64,000 nucleotides of DNA from Bacteroides sp. (GCA_014802425.1 JAAVCH010000031.1:48204-112203); one strand, 5' to 3'. Counted from the first letter of the stretch, positions 36,740-45,347 are shown. Notes: generated from the letters alone by a model not told the origin. Made by a program: numbers and translations.

Positions 36740-37134
36740 TGTCAATAACTGACAATAACTTTTGGCCTAAAAATTTGCATATTTGGTTATTAACGTCAGC
36801 TGTCGGGCTGTTGACAGGTTATTGACAACCGCCTATGCTCATTATCACGTGGATACGCACGTTATTGACAGGCGTGTCGGGATGGCAAAGTTACTAAAAA
36901 ATCCTCAAATCCGGGACTGTGGCCTGTCAAAAAACGGCCTATAACCGGTCAAACCGGCTGTCAAGAACATGCCCGGTTATAGACAGGGACCCGTGAACCG
37001 GGCCGGATGTAAAAAAATCCGGTTTTCCAAATCTTGCTGAAAATGAGTTATCGACCTGTTGTTGACATGGTTATAGACGGGATATTGACAGGTTTCAGGC
37101 CACTTTTCGACAAGTTATTGACAAGTTATTGACA
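36740..37134. repeat. Iteron-like cluster of TTATTGACA 9-mers
   Basis: About 15 sites in 395 bp. Exact TTATTGACA: plus strand 36819-36827, 36862-36870, 37115-37123, 37126-37134; minus strand 36740-36748. One mismatch: minus 36750-36758, 36925-36933, 36959-36967; plus 36977-36985, 37059-37067, 37082-37090. Two mismatches: 36808-36816, 37048-37056, 37071-37079, 37104-37112. Most exact copies are preceded by G and followed by GG or A. Neighbouring copies are 10-12 bp apart (36740/36750, 37048/37059/37071, 37104/37115/37126), i.e. on one helical face. The 9-mer matches the DnaA box TTATCCACA at 7 of 9 bases. Confidence 0.75.
36886..36893 (-). promoter_or_regulatory. Candidate -7 box of the nadA operon
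   Basis: Minus-strand TAACTTTG followed by CC, inside the 9-mer cluster. It would give a leader of about 296 nt carrying several of the repeats. No TTTG at the right -33 distance. Confidence 0.35.
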
Positions 37135-37286
37135 GGGTTCCCGGTGGTTTTTTCCCTTTTTATGCCTGACGCGGGAGCCCTCGGAGACGGGAATCGACAG
37201 TCAGGGATGGCCGAAGGCGGGAGGATGAAGGGGAGGCTTTGAGGAGGGGATGGAGGGGCTTGGCGCGGACCGATGGAGGGAAAATA

Positions 37287-37319
37287 AAAAGCCGCGTCCC
37301 GGGGGGGACACGGCTTTTA
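37287..37319 (-). terminator. Terminator of the 2-oxoacid oxidoreductase operon
   Basis: AAAAGCCGTGTCCC and GGGACGCGGCTTTT pair with one mismatch around a C-rich loop; minus-strand TTTTTATTTT follows. It lies 20 bp past the gamma-subunit stop. Confidence 0.8.
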
Positions 37320-37338
37320 TTGCAAGGGTGCGGAGTGA

Positions 37339-37881
37339 TTACTTCTTCAGGAGAGCGCGGCCTTTTTCGATGGCCTGCTCATTGAGGGGGATGAGCTTGT
37401 GGTGACGCTCGGGGAGGGATTTCTTGAGGCCCTTGATCACATTCTCCATGGGAAGCTTATAGCGCATGGCTTCGAGCAGGGCGCCCATCACCACCATGTT
37501 GTAGGCCTTGGAATTGCCGATCTCGAGAGTGGCGTCCATGGCGTCGATGGGGTAGATGGTGATGTCTTCGCGGGTGGGGTGGTTGTGGATGCCGTTGGTG
37601 TCGTAGATGAGGATACCGCCGGGCTTCACCTTCGGGGCGAATTTATCGAGGCTCTGCTGGTTGAGGGCGATGACGTTGTCATAGCTGTCGAGCACGGGGG
37701 AGGAGATCTTCTCGTCGGAGAGGATCACGGTGACGTTGGCTGTGCCGCCGCGCTGTTCGGGACCGTAGGAGGGCATCCATGTAACCTCCTTGTCGTCCAT
37801 AAGTCCGGAGTAAGCGAGGATCTTGCCCATAGAGAGGACACCTTGACCGCCGAATCCGGCAATGATGATTTCTTCTTTCAT
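37339..37881 (-). CDS. 2-oxoacid:ferredoxin oxidoreductase, gamma subunit
   Basis: A 180-aa subunit of the pyruvate/2-ketoacid:ferredoxin oxidoreductase family. It starts with IIIAGFGGQGVLSMGKILA, has PSYGPEQRGGTANVTVILS and the NMVVMGALLEA helix, all typical of VorC/KorC/PorG. It completes a four-subunit enzyme with the three genes upstream in transcription order (ferredoxin, alpha, beta). The complex oxidatively decarboxylates a 2-oxoacid to an acyl-CoA and reduces ferredoxin, or runs in reverse under anaerobic conditions. Confidence 0.92.
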   Translation of the reverse strand: MKEEIIIAGFGGQGVLSMGKILAYSGLMDDKEVTWMPSYGPEQRGGTANVTVILSDEKISSPVLDSYDNVIALNQQSLDKFAPKVKPGGILIYDTNGIHNHPTREDITIYPIDAMDATLEIGNSKAYNMVVMGALLEAMRYKLPMENVIKGLKKSLPERHHKLIPLNEQAIEKGRALLKK

Positions 37882-37971
37882 GATCTTATGAGGTAATTGA
37901 GCGGCTTCCGGGGGATGACGGGGCCTTTTTCCGGGCCGGCCGCCGTTTCCGGGGGCCGCAAGAGGTTATTT

Positions 37972-38733
37972 TCAGATGTTCTTGAGGTCGCCGAGGGGAT
38001 ATTTCGGGAACATGTTCTCGGCCATCCATTCGTTGGCCTTTTCGGGGCTCATCTTCCAGCCGGAGTTGCAGGTGGACACTACCTCCACCACCGAGGTGCC
38101 GCGCTTTGCGATGGCGTTCTCGAAGGCCTTCTTAAGGGCGGCCTTTGTCTTGCGCACGTTGCCGGGGGTGTGTACGGACTGGCGTGTCACGTAGCAGGTA
38201 CCGTCGAGGATGGCCATGAGGTTGGTGATTTCCAGCGGGTGTCCGTTGAGGTCGACGCGGCGTCCGTAGGGAGTGGTGGCAGTCTTCTGGCCCACGAGGG
38301 TGGTGGGGGCCATCTGGCCGCCTGTCATGCCGTAGATGGCGTTGTTGACGAAGATCATGACGATGTTCTCGCCACGGTTGGCGGCGTGGATCGACTCTGC
38401 GGTGCCGATGGCCGACATGTCGCCGTCGCCCTGGTAGGTGAAGAGCACGTTCTCGGGCCAGAGGCGGGAAGCGGCTGTGGCCACTGCCGGTGCGCGTCCG
38501 TGGGCGGCTTCGATCCAGTCGACGTCGATGTAGTTGTATGCGAATACGGCGCATCCTACGGGCGATACGCCTACGGTGCGGTCAGTGATGCCGAGTTCGG
38601 CGATGACCTCGGCGAGGATCTTGTGGATCACGCCGTGGCTGCAGCCGGGGCAGTAGTGCATGTGTACCTGGTCGAGGAGTTCGGGTGCGGCGTACACCTT
38701 ATTCTCGGGGCGGATGATATCTTGCATTTCCAT
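37972..38733 (-). CDS. 2-oxoacid:ferredoxin oxidoreductase, TPP-binding beta subunit
   Basis: A 253-aa subunit holding thiamine pyrophosphate. HYCPGCSHGVIHKILAE at the N-terminus and the TPP/Mg motif GDGDMSAIG through NNAIYGMTGGQ are intact; VSTCNSGWKMSP near the C-terminus is typical of the VorA/KorB group. It has no cluster-binding C-terminal extension, as the separate ferredoxin subunit supplies the clusters. It is separated from the alpha subunit by 23 bp. The substrate (branched-chain 2-oxoacid, 2-oxoglutarate or other) cannot be settled here. Confidence 0.93.
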   Translation of the reverse strand: MEMQDIIRPENKVYAAPELLDQVHMHYCPGCSHGVIHKILAEVIAELGITDRTVGVSPVGCAVFAYNYIDVDWIEAAHGRAPAVATAASRLWPENVLFTYQGDGDMSAIGTAESIHAANRGENIVMIFVNNAIYGMTGGQMAPTTLVGQKTATTPYGRRVDLNGHPLEITNLMAILDGTCYVTRQSVHTPGNVRKTKAALKKAFENAIAKRGTSVVEVVSTCNSGWKMSPEKANEWMAENMFPKYPLGDLKNI

Positions 38734-38756
38734 TGTGTCAGATTTAGGGCTCTAAA

Positions 38757-39839
38757 TTATTTGATGAGTTTCTCCTCGAGTGCCACTACGACTTCGTCCG
38801 GGCTGGGGATGATGCCGCCGAGGCGGCCGAAATGCTCCACGGGGAGTGAGTCGTGCACTGCGAGGCGCACGTCCTCGATCATCTGGCCGGCGTTGAGCTC
38901 GACGCAGAGGATACCCTTCTTGCCTTCTGCGGCGCGGGCGATGGCGTCGGTCGGGAAGGGCCAGAGGGTGATGGGGCGCACGATGCCGACCTTGATTCCC
39001 TTTTCTGCGGCCATTTCCTTGGCCTTTGTGCAGATACGGGCTATCGAGCCGAAGGCCACGATGAGGTAGTCGGCTCCTTCGACGTCGATTTCCTCCCAGC
39101 GGGTCTCGTTCTTCTCGATTTCGCGGTAGCGGGCCTGGAGCTCGTGGTTGATGACCTCCATGCGTGCCGATTCAAGTTCGAGCGAGGTGATGACGTTGCG
39201 CTTGCGGCCGTCCTTGCGGCCGTCGGCAGCCCAGGGGCACTGGCGGCGGATTTCCTCGTCGGTGCGGCGCGGACGCTGCTCGGGGAGCACCACCTTCTCC
39301 ATCATCTGGCCCACGATGCCGTCGGCCAGGATCATGGCGGGGTTGGTGTATTTGAACGCCAGGTCGAAGCCGAGGCCTACGAAGTCCACCATTTCCTGCA
39401 CCGTGGCGGGAGCGAGCACGATCAGGTGGTAGTCGCCGTGGCCGCCTCCCTTGCAGGCCTGGAAGTAGTCGGCCTGGGAGGGCTGGATGGTGCCGAGGCC
39501 CGGGCCTCCGCGCATCACGTTGAGGATGAGCGCGGGCAGCGATGCTGCCGCGATGTAGGAGATGCCCTCCTGCTTGAGGCTGACGCCGGGGGAGGACGAC
39601 GATGTCATGACGGCCTTGCCGGTGGCGGCGCCGCCGTAGACCATATTGATTGCAGCCACTTCGGATTCAGCCTGGAGCACAACCATGCCGGTCGTCTCCC
39701 AAGGCATGAGTTCCTCAAGTGTCTCAAGTACTTCGCTCTGGGGGGTGATGGGGTAACCGAAGTATCCGTCGCAGCCGTAGCGGATGGCGGCGTGCGCGAT
39801 GGCCTCGTTACCCTTCATGAGTCTTACCTCTTCTTTCAT
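38757..39839 (-). CDS. vorB: 2-oxoacid:ferredoxin oxidoreductase, alpha subunit (VorB type)
   Basis: A 360-aa subunit with pyrimidine-binding and transketolase-C-like domains. KGNEAIAHAAIRYGCDGYFGYPITPQ at the N-terminus, QAESEVAAINMVYGGAATGK, TSSSSPGVSLKQEGISY and GTIQPSQADYFQACKGGGHGDY are diagnostic. Bacteroidales versions are usually named 3-methyl-2-oxobutanoate:ferredoxin oxidoreductase VorB; the symbol reflects that and not a tested substrate. Gene order is ferredoxin, alpha, beta, gamma. Confidence 0.93.
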   Translation of the reverse strand: MKEEVRLMKGNEAIAHAAIRYGCDGYFGYPITPQSEVLETLEELMPWETTGMVVLQAESEVAAINMVYGGAATGKAVMTSSSSPGVSLKQEGISYIAAASLPALILNVMRGGPGLGTIQPSQADYFQACKGGGHGDYHLIVLAPATVQEMVDFVGLGFDLAFKYTNPAMILADGIVGQMMEKVVLPEQRPRRTDEEIRRQCPWAADGRKDGRKRNVITSLELESARMEVINHELQARYREIEKNETRWEEIDVEGADYLIVAFGSIARICTKAKEMAAEKGIKVGIVRPITLWPFPTDAIARAAEGKKGILCVELNAGQMIEDVRLAVHDSLPVEHFGRLGGIIPSPDEVVVALEEKLIK

Positions 39840-39931
39840 ATCAGATGTTGGGTGTTAATCAAGGTTTGGAGTTTCAGGTTTTGGATTGAGTCTTTCTGTC
39901 TTTCTCTCAGTCGATACTTGCGTCGGGACTC

Positions 39932-40162
39932 TCAGTCAGCTTTTACGCGATATACCTCGATGCAGGCGTCCGGGCATACCCAGGCGCATGAGCAGCAGCC
40001 TGTGCAATTGTCGGGATTGGCCATGTAAGCGTAGTGATAACCGCGGTCATTGACTTCGTTTGCCTGGAGGGAAAGGGTGTCCGTAGGACATGCCACCACA
40101 CAGAGGTTACATCCCTTGCAACGCTCGACGTTGACAGTGACGGCTCCTTTAACTTTTGCCAT
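39932..40162 (-). CDS. 2x[4Fe-4S] ferredoxin-type delta subunit
   Basis: A 76-aa subunit that passes electrons from the TPP site to external ferredoxin. Two cluster motifs are visible, CKGCNLCVVACP and CTGCCSCAWVCP. I chose ATG 40162 (MAKVKGAVTVNVERCKGC). The frame opens at 40219, but that lies only about 7 nt from the predicted transcription start. First gene of the operon, 92 bp before the alpha subunit. Confidence 0.93.
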   Translation of the reverse strand: MAKVKGAVTVNVERCKGCNLCVVACPTDTLSLQANEVNDRGYHYAYMANPDNCTGCCSCAWVCPDACIEVYRVKAD

Positions 40163-40232
40163 ATGTTGTTGATTTTTAAATGGTTGGCGGCAGCCTGACG
40201 GCATGCGCCTGTTTTTCATGATGTTATCTCCA

Positions 40233-40240
40233 CAAATATA
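40233..40240 (-). promoter_or_regulatory. Candidate -7 box of the oxidoreductase operon
   Basis: Minus-strand TATATTTG matches TAnnTTTG, 70 bp before ATG 40162. No convincing -33 TTTG. Confidence 0.5.
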
Positions 40241-40299
40241 GTGGTTTTCGGGGAGTTTTTATGTTAATTCGGGAGAATTTATACTCACTTGTGAGTATG

Positions 40300-41010
40300 T
40301 TATACAACATATTCTTCGCGATGTTTCCTCAGCCAGTCGGTGAGGATGCGCATCCCTTCGGTGGCTTTAGCACGGATAACACGCACGCCTGCAGGGGTCT
40401 GGGCCGGATTGGGGTCGATGTAGAACACCGGCACGCCCGGACGCACGTAATGCAGCAGTCCGGCCGCCGGATATACCGCAAGTGAGGTACCGATCACCAC
40501 GAACACGTCGGCCTCGCGCACCAGTTCCACGGCAGGCTCGATCATCGGCACCGCCTCCTGGAAGAACACTATGTGCGGGCGCATGAGGTCGCCCCGGCGT
40601 CCGCGTGTCTGCGGGGTGGTGTCGGGGGAGTCGGGGGTGAGCGACTCGATATAGTCGGGGTCGCTGACGGAGCGTATCTTCATCAGCTCGCCGTGGAGGT
40701 GGAGCACCCTGCTCGATCCGGCGCGCTCGTGGAGGTCGTCGACATTCTGGGTGATGACGTAGACGTCGAAGTCTTTCTCAAGGTCGGCCAGGGCGCGGTG
40801 GGCCGCGTTGGGCTCGCTCTCCAGGAGGGCTCGGCGGCGTGCGTTGTAGAATTCATGCACCAGGGCCGGATTGCGGCGGAAGCCGTCGGCCGAGGCCACG
40901 TCCATCACTGGGTAGTTCTCCCACAGTCCGCCTGCGTCGCGGAAGGTGGATATGCCGCTTTCGGCCGAAATGCCGGCTCCTGTCGACACTACTAATTTGG
41001 GCTTCTTCAT
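40300..41010 (-). CDS. NAD-dependent protein deacylase (sirtuin), zinc-cysteine-less
   Basis: A 236-aa Sir2-family enzyme removing acyl groups from lysine with NAD. TGAGISAESGISTFRDAGG (NAD loop), TQNVDDLHERAGS and the catalytic HLHGEL are intact. EFYNARRR carries the Tyr-x-x-Arg pair that in SIRT5/CobB-type (class III) sirtuins binds succinyl or malonyl lysine, so a desuccinylase role is plausible. The protein has no cysteine in the segment where most sirtuins hold a structural zinc (about 110-145, KIRSVSDPDYIES onward). Monocistronic by appearance. Confidence 0.92.
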   Translation of the reverse strand: MKKPKLVVSTGAGISAESGISTFRDAGGLWENYPVMDVASADGFRRNPALVHEFYNARRRALLESEPNAAHRALADLEKDFDVYVITQNVDDLHERAGSSRVLHLHGELMKIRSVSDPDYIESLTPDSPDTTPQTRGRRGDLMRPHIVFFQEAVPMIEPAVELVREADVFVVIGTSLAVYPAAGLLHYVRPGVPVFYIDPNPAQTPAGVRVIRAKATEGMRILTDWLRKHREEYVV

Positions 41011-41083
41011 ATCGGAAAAGTTATTTGGGATTGACCGGAAAAATCAAGGGAATGAGGATTTTCCCGATAGTGATAAAACGCAG

Positions 41084-41113
41084 GCGGGACGCCGACAATT
41101 GTCGGCGTCCCGC
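41084..41113 (-). terminator. Terminator palindrome of the 1206-aa secreted protein
   Basis: A perfect 30-bp palindrome (half-site GCGGGACGCCGACAA). On the minus strand it is followed by CTGCGTTTTATC; on the plus strand by TGAAAAAATG. Confidence 0.7.
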
Positions 41114-41142
41114 TGAAAAAATGTATCCGGAAGCGGATGCGC

Positions 41143-44100
41143 TTACTTCACTACGGTCTTATAGGTCTTTCCGCCCACGTTGACGAAGTAGATTCCCGTG
41201 GCGGCCGGGATGTGCTCGACCGGTGCGGCGGTGCGGAAGTCGGCGAGGCGTCCGTCGGCGGTGTAGACGGCCACTGTCTGTCCGGCTGCTCCGAGCACGT
41301 CGATGGCGCCGGGGTTGCCGAGCACGCGGACGGCTGTGAAGTCGATCTCGGCCATTCCTGCCGGGCCCGGTACGGCTTCGTTGGAGAAGAGCGACTCGCC
41401 GCGGCCGGCGTAAAGCGTGGTCACGCGGTAGGTGGCTCCGGCGGGGGAGTTCTCGACTACGAACTTATTGCCGCTGACAGGCTCCGTGTTGAGGCGTTCG
41501 TCGCCTCGGTATACGTTGTAGCCCTCGATGGTGAGGTCGGCCGCTGTTCCGGCGGGTATGTAGTTGATGTCGTCGAGCATCAGCACGAACATGTCGCGCG
41601 ACACGCAGCGGATGGCGAAGTACTGGGTGTTCTCGGGGAGCGTGTAGTAATACTGGGTCCAGCTCCATGGCACTGAGTTGACGGCGTCGAGTTTCTCGAA
41701 GTCGGAGAGGTTGGAGCCGGTCGTGGAGTACCATACCTCGAAGCTTTCGTCGCAGTCGGCGAGCATCGACTTGGCCCAGAACGAAACAGTCTGCGAGGCT
41801 CCGCAGAGGCGGGGCGAGATGGCCCAGTCGTCAGACTTCATGCTCGTGTATTCCTCGTCGGTCACGGCCATGGAGATGATGTACTTGTTGCCGGAGTGGG
41901 CCTTGTAGTACTGCGGGTCGGAGAAGTTCTCGCAAAGCGGGGCGTAAGCGGCGTCGCATACCCACCATGACTGACGGCTCATCGCCGTGGGAGCTCCCTG
42001 CGGGAGTTCGAAGCCGCCGGGCTCGAATCCGTAGATGAAGAGCTTGTCGACGTCGACGAATGTCCAGCCTGTCACTGAGGTGGCCCAGGGAGCGGCTGTC
42101 TCGAATGTCTCGGTGACGTCGTCGGAGAATGCCGTGGTCACGTCGGGCGCGCTCCAGGAGAGTGTCACTTCAGCGGGTTTCCCTTCGGGATATTCTGCCT
42201 TGAGGTCGCTGACGGTCGGGTAGTTGGGGGTGATGGTGAGTACGTTGAGGTCCTCCATCGTATCGTTGGCGGGGTTCTGGTCGCCGGCGAGGCTGACGCG
42301 CACCGTGTAGCTGACATTCTCGGGAGTGAGGATGGTGTGGGGCACGTTGAGCGTCACCGTGGCGTGGCCGTCGGAGGCGAGCGAGGCCACTTTCTGCTCG
42401 GCCACTGTCTTGCCGTCGGTCTCGGCCGTCACGGTGAACTCGCCGGCGTCCTTGAGGCCTGCGTTGTTGACGGTGACGGCGAATGATGCCGAGTTGCCTG
42501 TCTTCACGCCTTCGTTGAAGTCCACATCCTTGATTTCGAGGTCGTTGTCGAAGCGGTCGCGCACCTGAAGGTTGTCGAACTGCACGTACTGGTAGGAGTT
42601 GGTGGTGAAGATGATGAAGAACTGCACGTTCTTGCCGGCATGGTCCTTGAGCGAATGCTCGATGCGGTGCCATCCCTCGGTCTTGAAGTCGGAGAGGGTG
42701 TAGGTGGCTTCGCTGACTAATTCCTTGCCTTCGCTGACGAGTATCTCTATCGTGTTGGCGTTAGGCTCGTCGACGTAGTAATTGTAGGCGTAGAATGTCA
42801 GCATCGGGTTCTTGGTGTCGGCCAGGCTCACCTTGGCTGTCTGGAGGTAGGCCTGCGAGCCCTGGTATGCTCCGAACATATAGAGCATTCCGTTGTCGCC
42901 GTCCTGGGTGGCCATTTCCTCGAAAGTGCGGTCGGAGCCGTTGGTGATGTAGCTCATGGTGTCGGAGCTTCCGGTGACGTAGCTGTAGACCGTGTTGAGG
43001 TTGGGGAATGAATCCTCATAGGGCGCGGTCCAGGGCTCGCCGACGGGCACCTGTTCGGTCAGGACCGACATTTCGTTTTCGCCGGCCGAATTCTCGGCCG
43101 TCACCCCGAACTGCCAGAAGAGCTGTTCCTCGCCAGGAATCATGATCTGGAACGTGTGCTCGGTCTCAGTGAGGTCCTTGGCTATCTTGATCCATGTGCC
43201 CTGCACGTAGGTGTAGATGTTGTAGGTGACGGATTCGGGACGCACGGGATTGCCGTCGATGTTGGTGGTGACGGGGCTCCAGTTCACGGTCACCCATCCG
43301 TATTCATCGGTCTCGTAGGCGTTGGCCTCAAGAGGACAGGAGGGGAGGTTGATTCCGGCGAATGATGTGATCTTCGCCATCACGCCCTCGCCGTAACGGT
43401 TGTGGGCCACTGCCTCGTAGGTGTGCTCGCCGGGGGTCAGTCCGTCAGCCTCCTTGTCGGTGAAGGTGAGTTCCTCGCCGAGCGCGGGTTTCTCGAAGGT
43501 ATGGATGAGGGTGCCGTCGCGGAAGAGCTCCACTTTGGTGAGTTCTTCGAGGGCGCCGCCGTTGAGGTCTTCGGAGGGAGCGGTGAGGGTGAGCGTGATC
43601 TCGTTGGCTCCGTCGATGTCGGGGACAGCGGCGAATTCGGTGATGGCTGTCGGGATGGCGCCTTCGGTGGCGGGGCCTATCTTGAAGTTGGAGGCCATGA
43701 TGTACCATCCGGAGGGGCCGGTGATGTTGTGGAGCGCGATGTATACGGGCTCGTCGGAGTCGGAGGTGATTGTGCCGGAGAAGGTCTTGACGGTGGAGTT
43801 GTTGAACCATGTGGCCGGAATCGCCGTCATCGTCATGGCCTCGCGGTTCTGCGCGTAGCCGTAGACGATCTCGAATTTTCCGGGGAAGTCGGAGTCACGC
43901 AGGCGCATGTCGATCGACACTGTATGGTGCCCACCCTTCATGAGCTTCACCGGGGGGAAGAAGAGCCAGTCGTCGGCGCCGTCGGGGCCCACGTCGCAGG
44001 TCACCTCATCGGTGTAGTCGGTCCAGGTATTGCCGTCGCCGTTGGCGTCGAGCACCTTCACGAAGTCGAGTTCGGCGGTGGAGAATCCGCAAGTCCAGGG

Positions 44101-44763
44101 CGCTGTGGCCACACCCACCACTATGGGCGATGTCACGCCGGCCTCGGAGCGGGTGGCGTTGTCGATGGCCGTCACCTCATAGGTGTAGGCGTGGAGGTCT
44201 TCGGGTATGTCACTGTCGATCACGGTAGTGGCCGTGGTGCCGGTGGCGAGTGTCTTGCCGTCGGGCTGACGCACCACATCGTAGGTCATGCCGGAAGTGG
44301 CGGCCGAGCCGTCGGTGAGGGTATAGACGTTTGCCCAGTTGACGGAAATCGTGCCCTGTTCGTTGATGAACGCACGCGGCTGGGGAGCCTGTGGGGGATA
44401 GTAGCCGGCGCCCACCTTATAGGTGACGGGGTCGGAGGGGCCGTATTCGTTGGATACGACCACTTTGAGTTCATAGACTCCCTTGGTCGGGGCCACTATT
44501 TCCTCCGAGCGGTAGACGCCTGAGTAGACGTCGCCCGAGGAGAGTTCCTGTCCGTTGGCGGTGATGGTGAACTTGAGGTTGCCCTCGATAGGGTTGCCTG
44601 CGGCGGATAGCGTCGGGGCGGTGAAATAGACGATGCCATCGAGTGAACCGGGGTGGAAGAATGCGGAGACATCCTTTACCGGTGCCGGTGCAAGCGGAGT
44701 GGCGGCCCATCCGGCTGCCGTAGTGACGGCTGCGAGAATGAGTGTCGGGAAGAGGTGTTTCAT
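41143..44763 (-). CDS. Large secreted multidomain protein: FN3-like and jelly-roll domains, Por-type C-terminus
   Basis: A 1206-aa protein with signal peptide MKHLFPTLILAAVTTAAGWA. It alternates fibronectin-III-like modules (for example near 125-215, 375-470 and 470-575) with three lectin-like choice-of-anchor-J jelly-roll domains (about 225-365, 585-745, 895-1075, marked by DDWLFFPP and SDDWAISPRL). A CARDB-like segment lies near 745-860. The end (ATGIYFVNVGGKTYKTVVK) resembles type IX/Por secretion C-terminal signals, though no secretion genes are in this window. No catalytic motif is seen; glycan or host-surface binding is a guess. It is the first of five proteins with similar C-termini between here and 55.4 kb. 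Confidence 0.83.
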   Translation of the reverse strand: MKHLFPTLILAAVTTAAGWAATPLAPAPVKDVSAFFHPGSLDGIVYFTAPTLSAAGNPIEGNLKFTITANGQELSSGDVYSGVYRSEEIVAPTKGVYELKVVVSNEYGPSDPVTYKVGAGYYPPQAPQPRAFINEQGTISVNWANVYTLTDGSAATSGMTYDVVRQPDGKTLATGTTATTVIDSDIPEDLHAYTYEVTAIDNATRSEAGVTSPIVVGVATAPWTCGFSTAELDFVKVLDANGDGNTWTDYTDEVTCDVGPDGADDWLFFPPVKLMKGGHHTVSIDMRLRDSDFPGKFEIVYGYAQNREAMTMTAIPATWFNNSTVKTFSGTITSDSDEPVYIALHNITGPSGWYIMASNFKIGPATEGAIPTAITEFAAVPDIDGANEITLTLTAPSEDLNGGALEELTKVELFRDGTLIHTFEKPALGEELTFTDKEADGLTPGEHTYEAVAHNRYGEGVMAKITSFAGINLPSCPLEANAYETDEYGWVTVNWSPVTTNIDGNPVRPESVTYNIYTYVQGTWIKIAKDLTETEHTFQIMIPGEEQLFWQFGVTAENSAGENEMSVLTEQVPVGEPWTAPYEDSFPNLNTVYSYVTGSSDTMSYITNGSDRTFEEMATQDGDNGMLYMFGAYQGSQAYLQTAKVSLADTKNPMLTFYAYNYYVDEPNANTIEILVSEGKELVSEATYTLSDFKTEGWHRIEHSLKDHAGKNVQFFIIFTTNSYQYVQFDNLQVRDRFDNDLEIKDVDFNEGVKTGNSASFAVTVNNAGLKDAGEFTVTAETDGKTVAEQKVASLASDGHATVTLNVPHTILTPENVSYTVRVSLAGDQNPANDTMEDLNVLTITPNYPTVSDLKAEYPEGKPAEVTLSWSAPDVTTAFSDDVTETFETAAPWATSVTGWTFVDVDKLFIYGFEPGGFELPQGAPTAMSRQSWWVCDAAYAPLCENFSDPQYYKAHSGNKYIISMAVTDEEYTSMKSDDWAISPRLCGASQTVSFWAKSMLADCDESFEVWYSTTGSNLSDFEKLDAVNSVPWSWTQYYYTLPENTQYFAIRCVSRDMFVLMLDDINYIPAGTAADLTIEGYNVYRGDERLNTEPVSGNKFVVENSPAGATYRVTTLYAGRGESLFSNEAVPGPAGMAEIDFTAVRVLGNPGAIDVLGAAGQTVAVYTADGRLADFRTAAPVEHIPAATGIYFVNVGGKTYKTVVK

Positions 44764-44903
44764 AGAGTGTTGGTTGGTATGGATATTAATATGCGTGTGT
44801 AGGTCAATCGTGTCGTGGCTCCTCAGGGAAAGCCCGTTTTCAAGGAGAAAGAGGCCTTACGGTGTTAAAGAGCTGTCAGGTTGGTTTCTACTTGTGCATA
44901 CCG

Positions 44904-44911
44904 CAAAGATA
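44904..44911 (-). promoter_or_regulatory. Candidate -7 box of the 1206-aa protein
   Basis: Minus-strand TATCTTTG followed by CGG; leader about 134 nt. Confidence 0.45.
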
Positions 44912-45133
44912 ATGAAAAAAATTGAAAATCAATTCATTCCCCATGATTAATTTGCCGTCCGTCCCTACTCGGAGGCGGCTCATGCGTATGAGTGTGGTCA
45001 CGGTCACGTTGGCCTTCACGTTTTTCCCCTTTAAATGGCCGTTTCTTGATGCGCGGCAGCGAATCCGGCATGAATCATTATAATGCTGCCATATCATGTC
45101 CATATATCCCGGGCATCTCTTCATGCTATTCTA
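44912..45133. other. Gene-free spacer
   Basis: No gene supported. The part near 44912-44950 is A/T-rich and then returns to mixed composition; it leads into the repeats at 45134-45321. Confidence 0.5.
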
Positions 45134-45166
45134 CATTACCCCGAAGTGGAACCCCTCCGGGGTAAT
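45134..45166. repeat. Miniature copy of the 28.7-kb inverted-repeat element
   Basis: ATTACCCC and GGGGTAAT close a 33-bp unit whose right part (AAGTGGAACCCCTCCGGGG) matches the terminus of the element at 28685-28868 at about 22 of 25 bases. It looks like an internal-deletion derivative. Confidence 0.6.
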
Positions 45167-45170
45167 AGGG

Positions 45171-45321
45171 CAGAGCGGGGGCTGACCGGAACACATGGGG
45201 CAGAGCGGGGGCTGACCGGAGCATATGGGGTAGAGCAGGGGCTGACCGGAGCATATGGGGGCAGAGCAGGGGCTGCCCGGAGCACATGGGGCTGACCGGG
45301 GGCTGCCCGGAGCACATGGGG
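45171..45321. repeat. 30-bp minisatellite, five units
   Basis: Units start at 45171, 45201, 45231, 45262 and 45292 (one is 31 bp). The core is CAGAGCGGGGGCTGACCGGA then ACACATGGGG. The first two units are closest; the last is the most diverged. Because the unit is a multiple of three, it is open in several frames and encodes artefactual 10-residue repeats. The end (GGGGGCTGCC and GGCAGCCCCC around 45297-45329) forms a strong hairpin that could end the lipoprotein gene at 45348. Confidence 0.8.
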
Positions 45322-45347
45322 CAGCCCCCGGGGGCTGCCTGCGGAAC

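Noticed and set aside
36584-36893. Known NAD-responsive riboswitch upstream of nadA
   Set aside because: No recognised riboswitch core could be identified by eye; only a hairpin and 9-mer repeats are visible.
36740-37134. CRISPR array
   Set aside because: The repeated unit is only 9 bp, on both strands, with irregular spacing and no uniform spacers; no cas genes.
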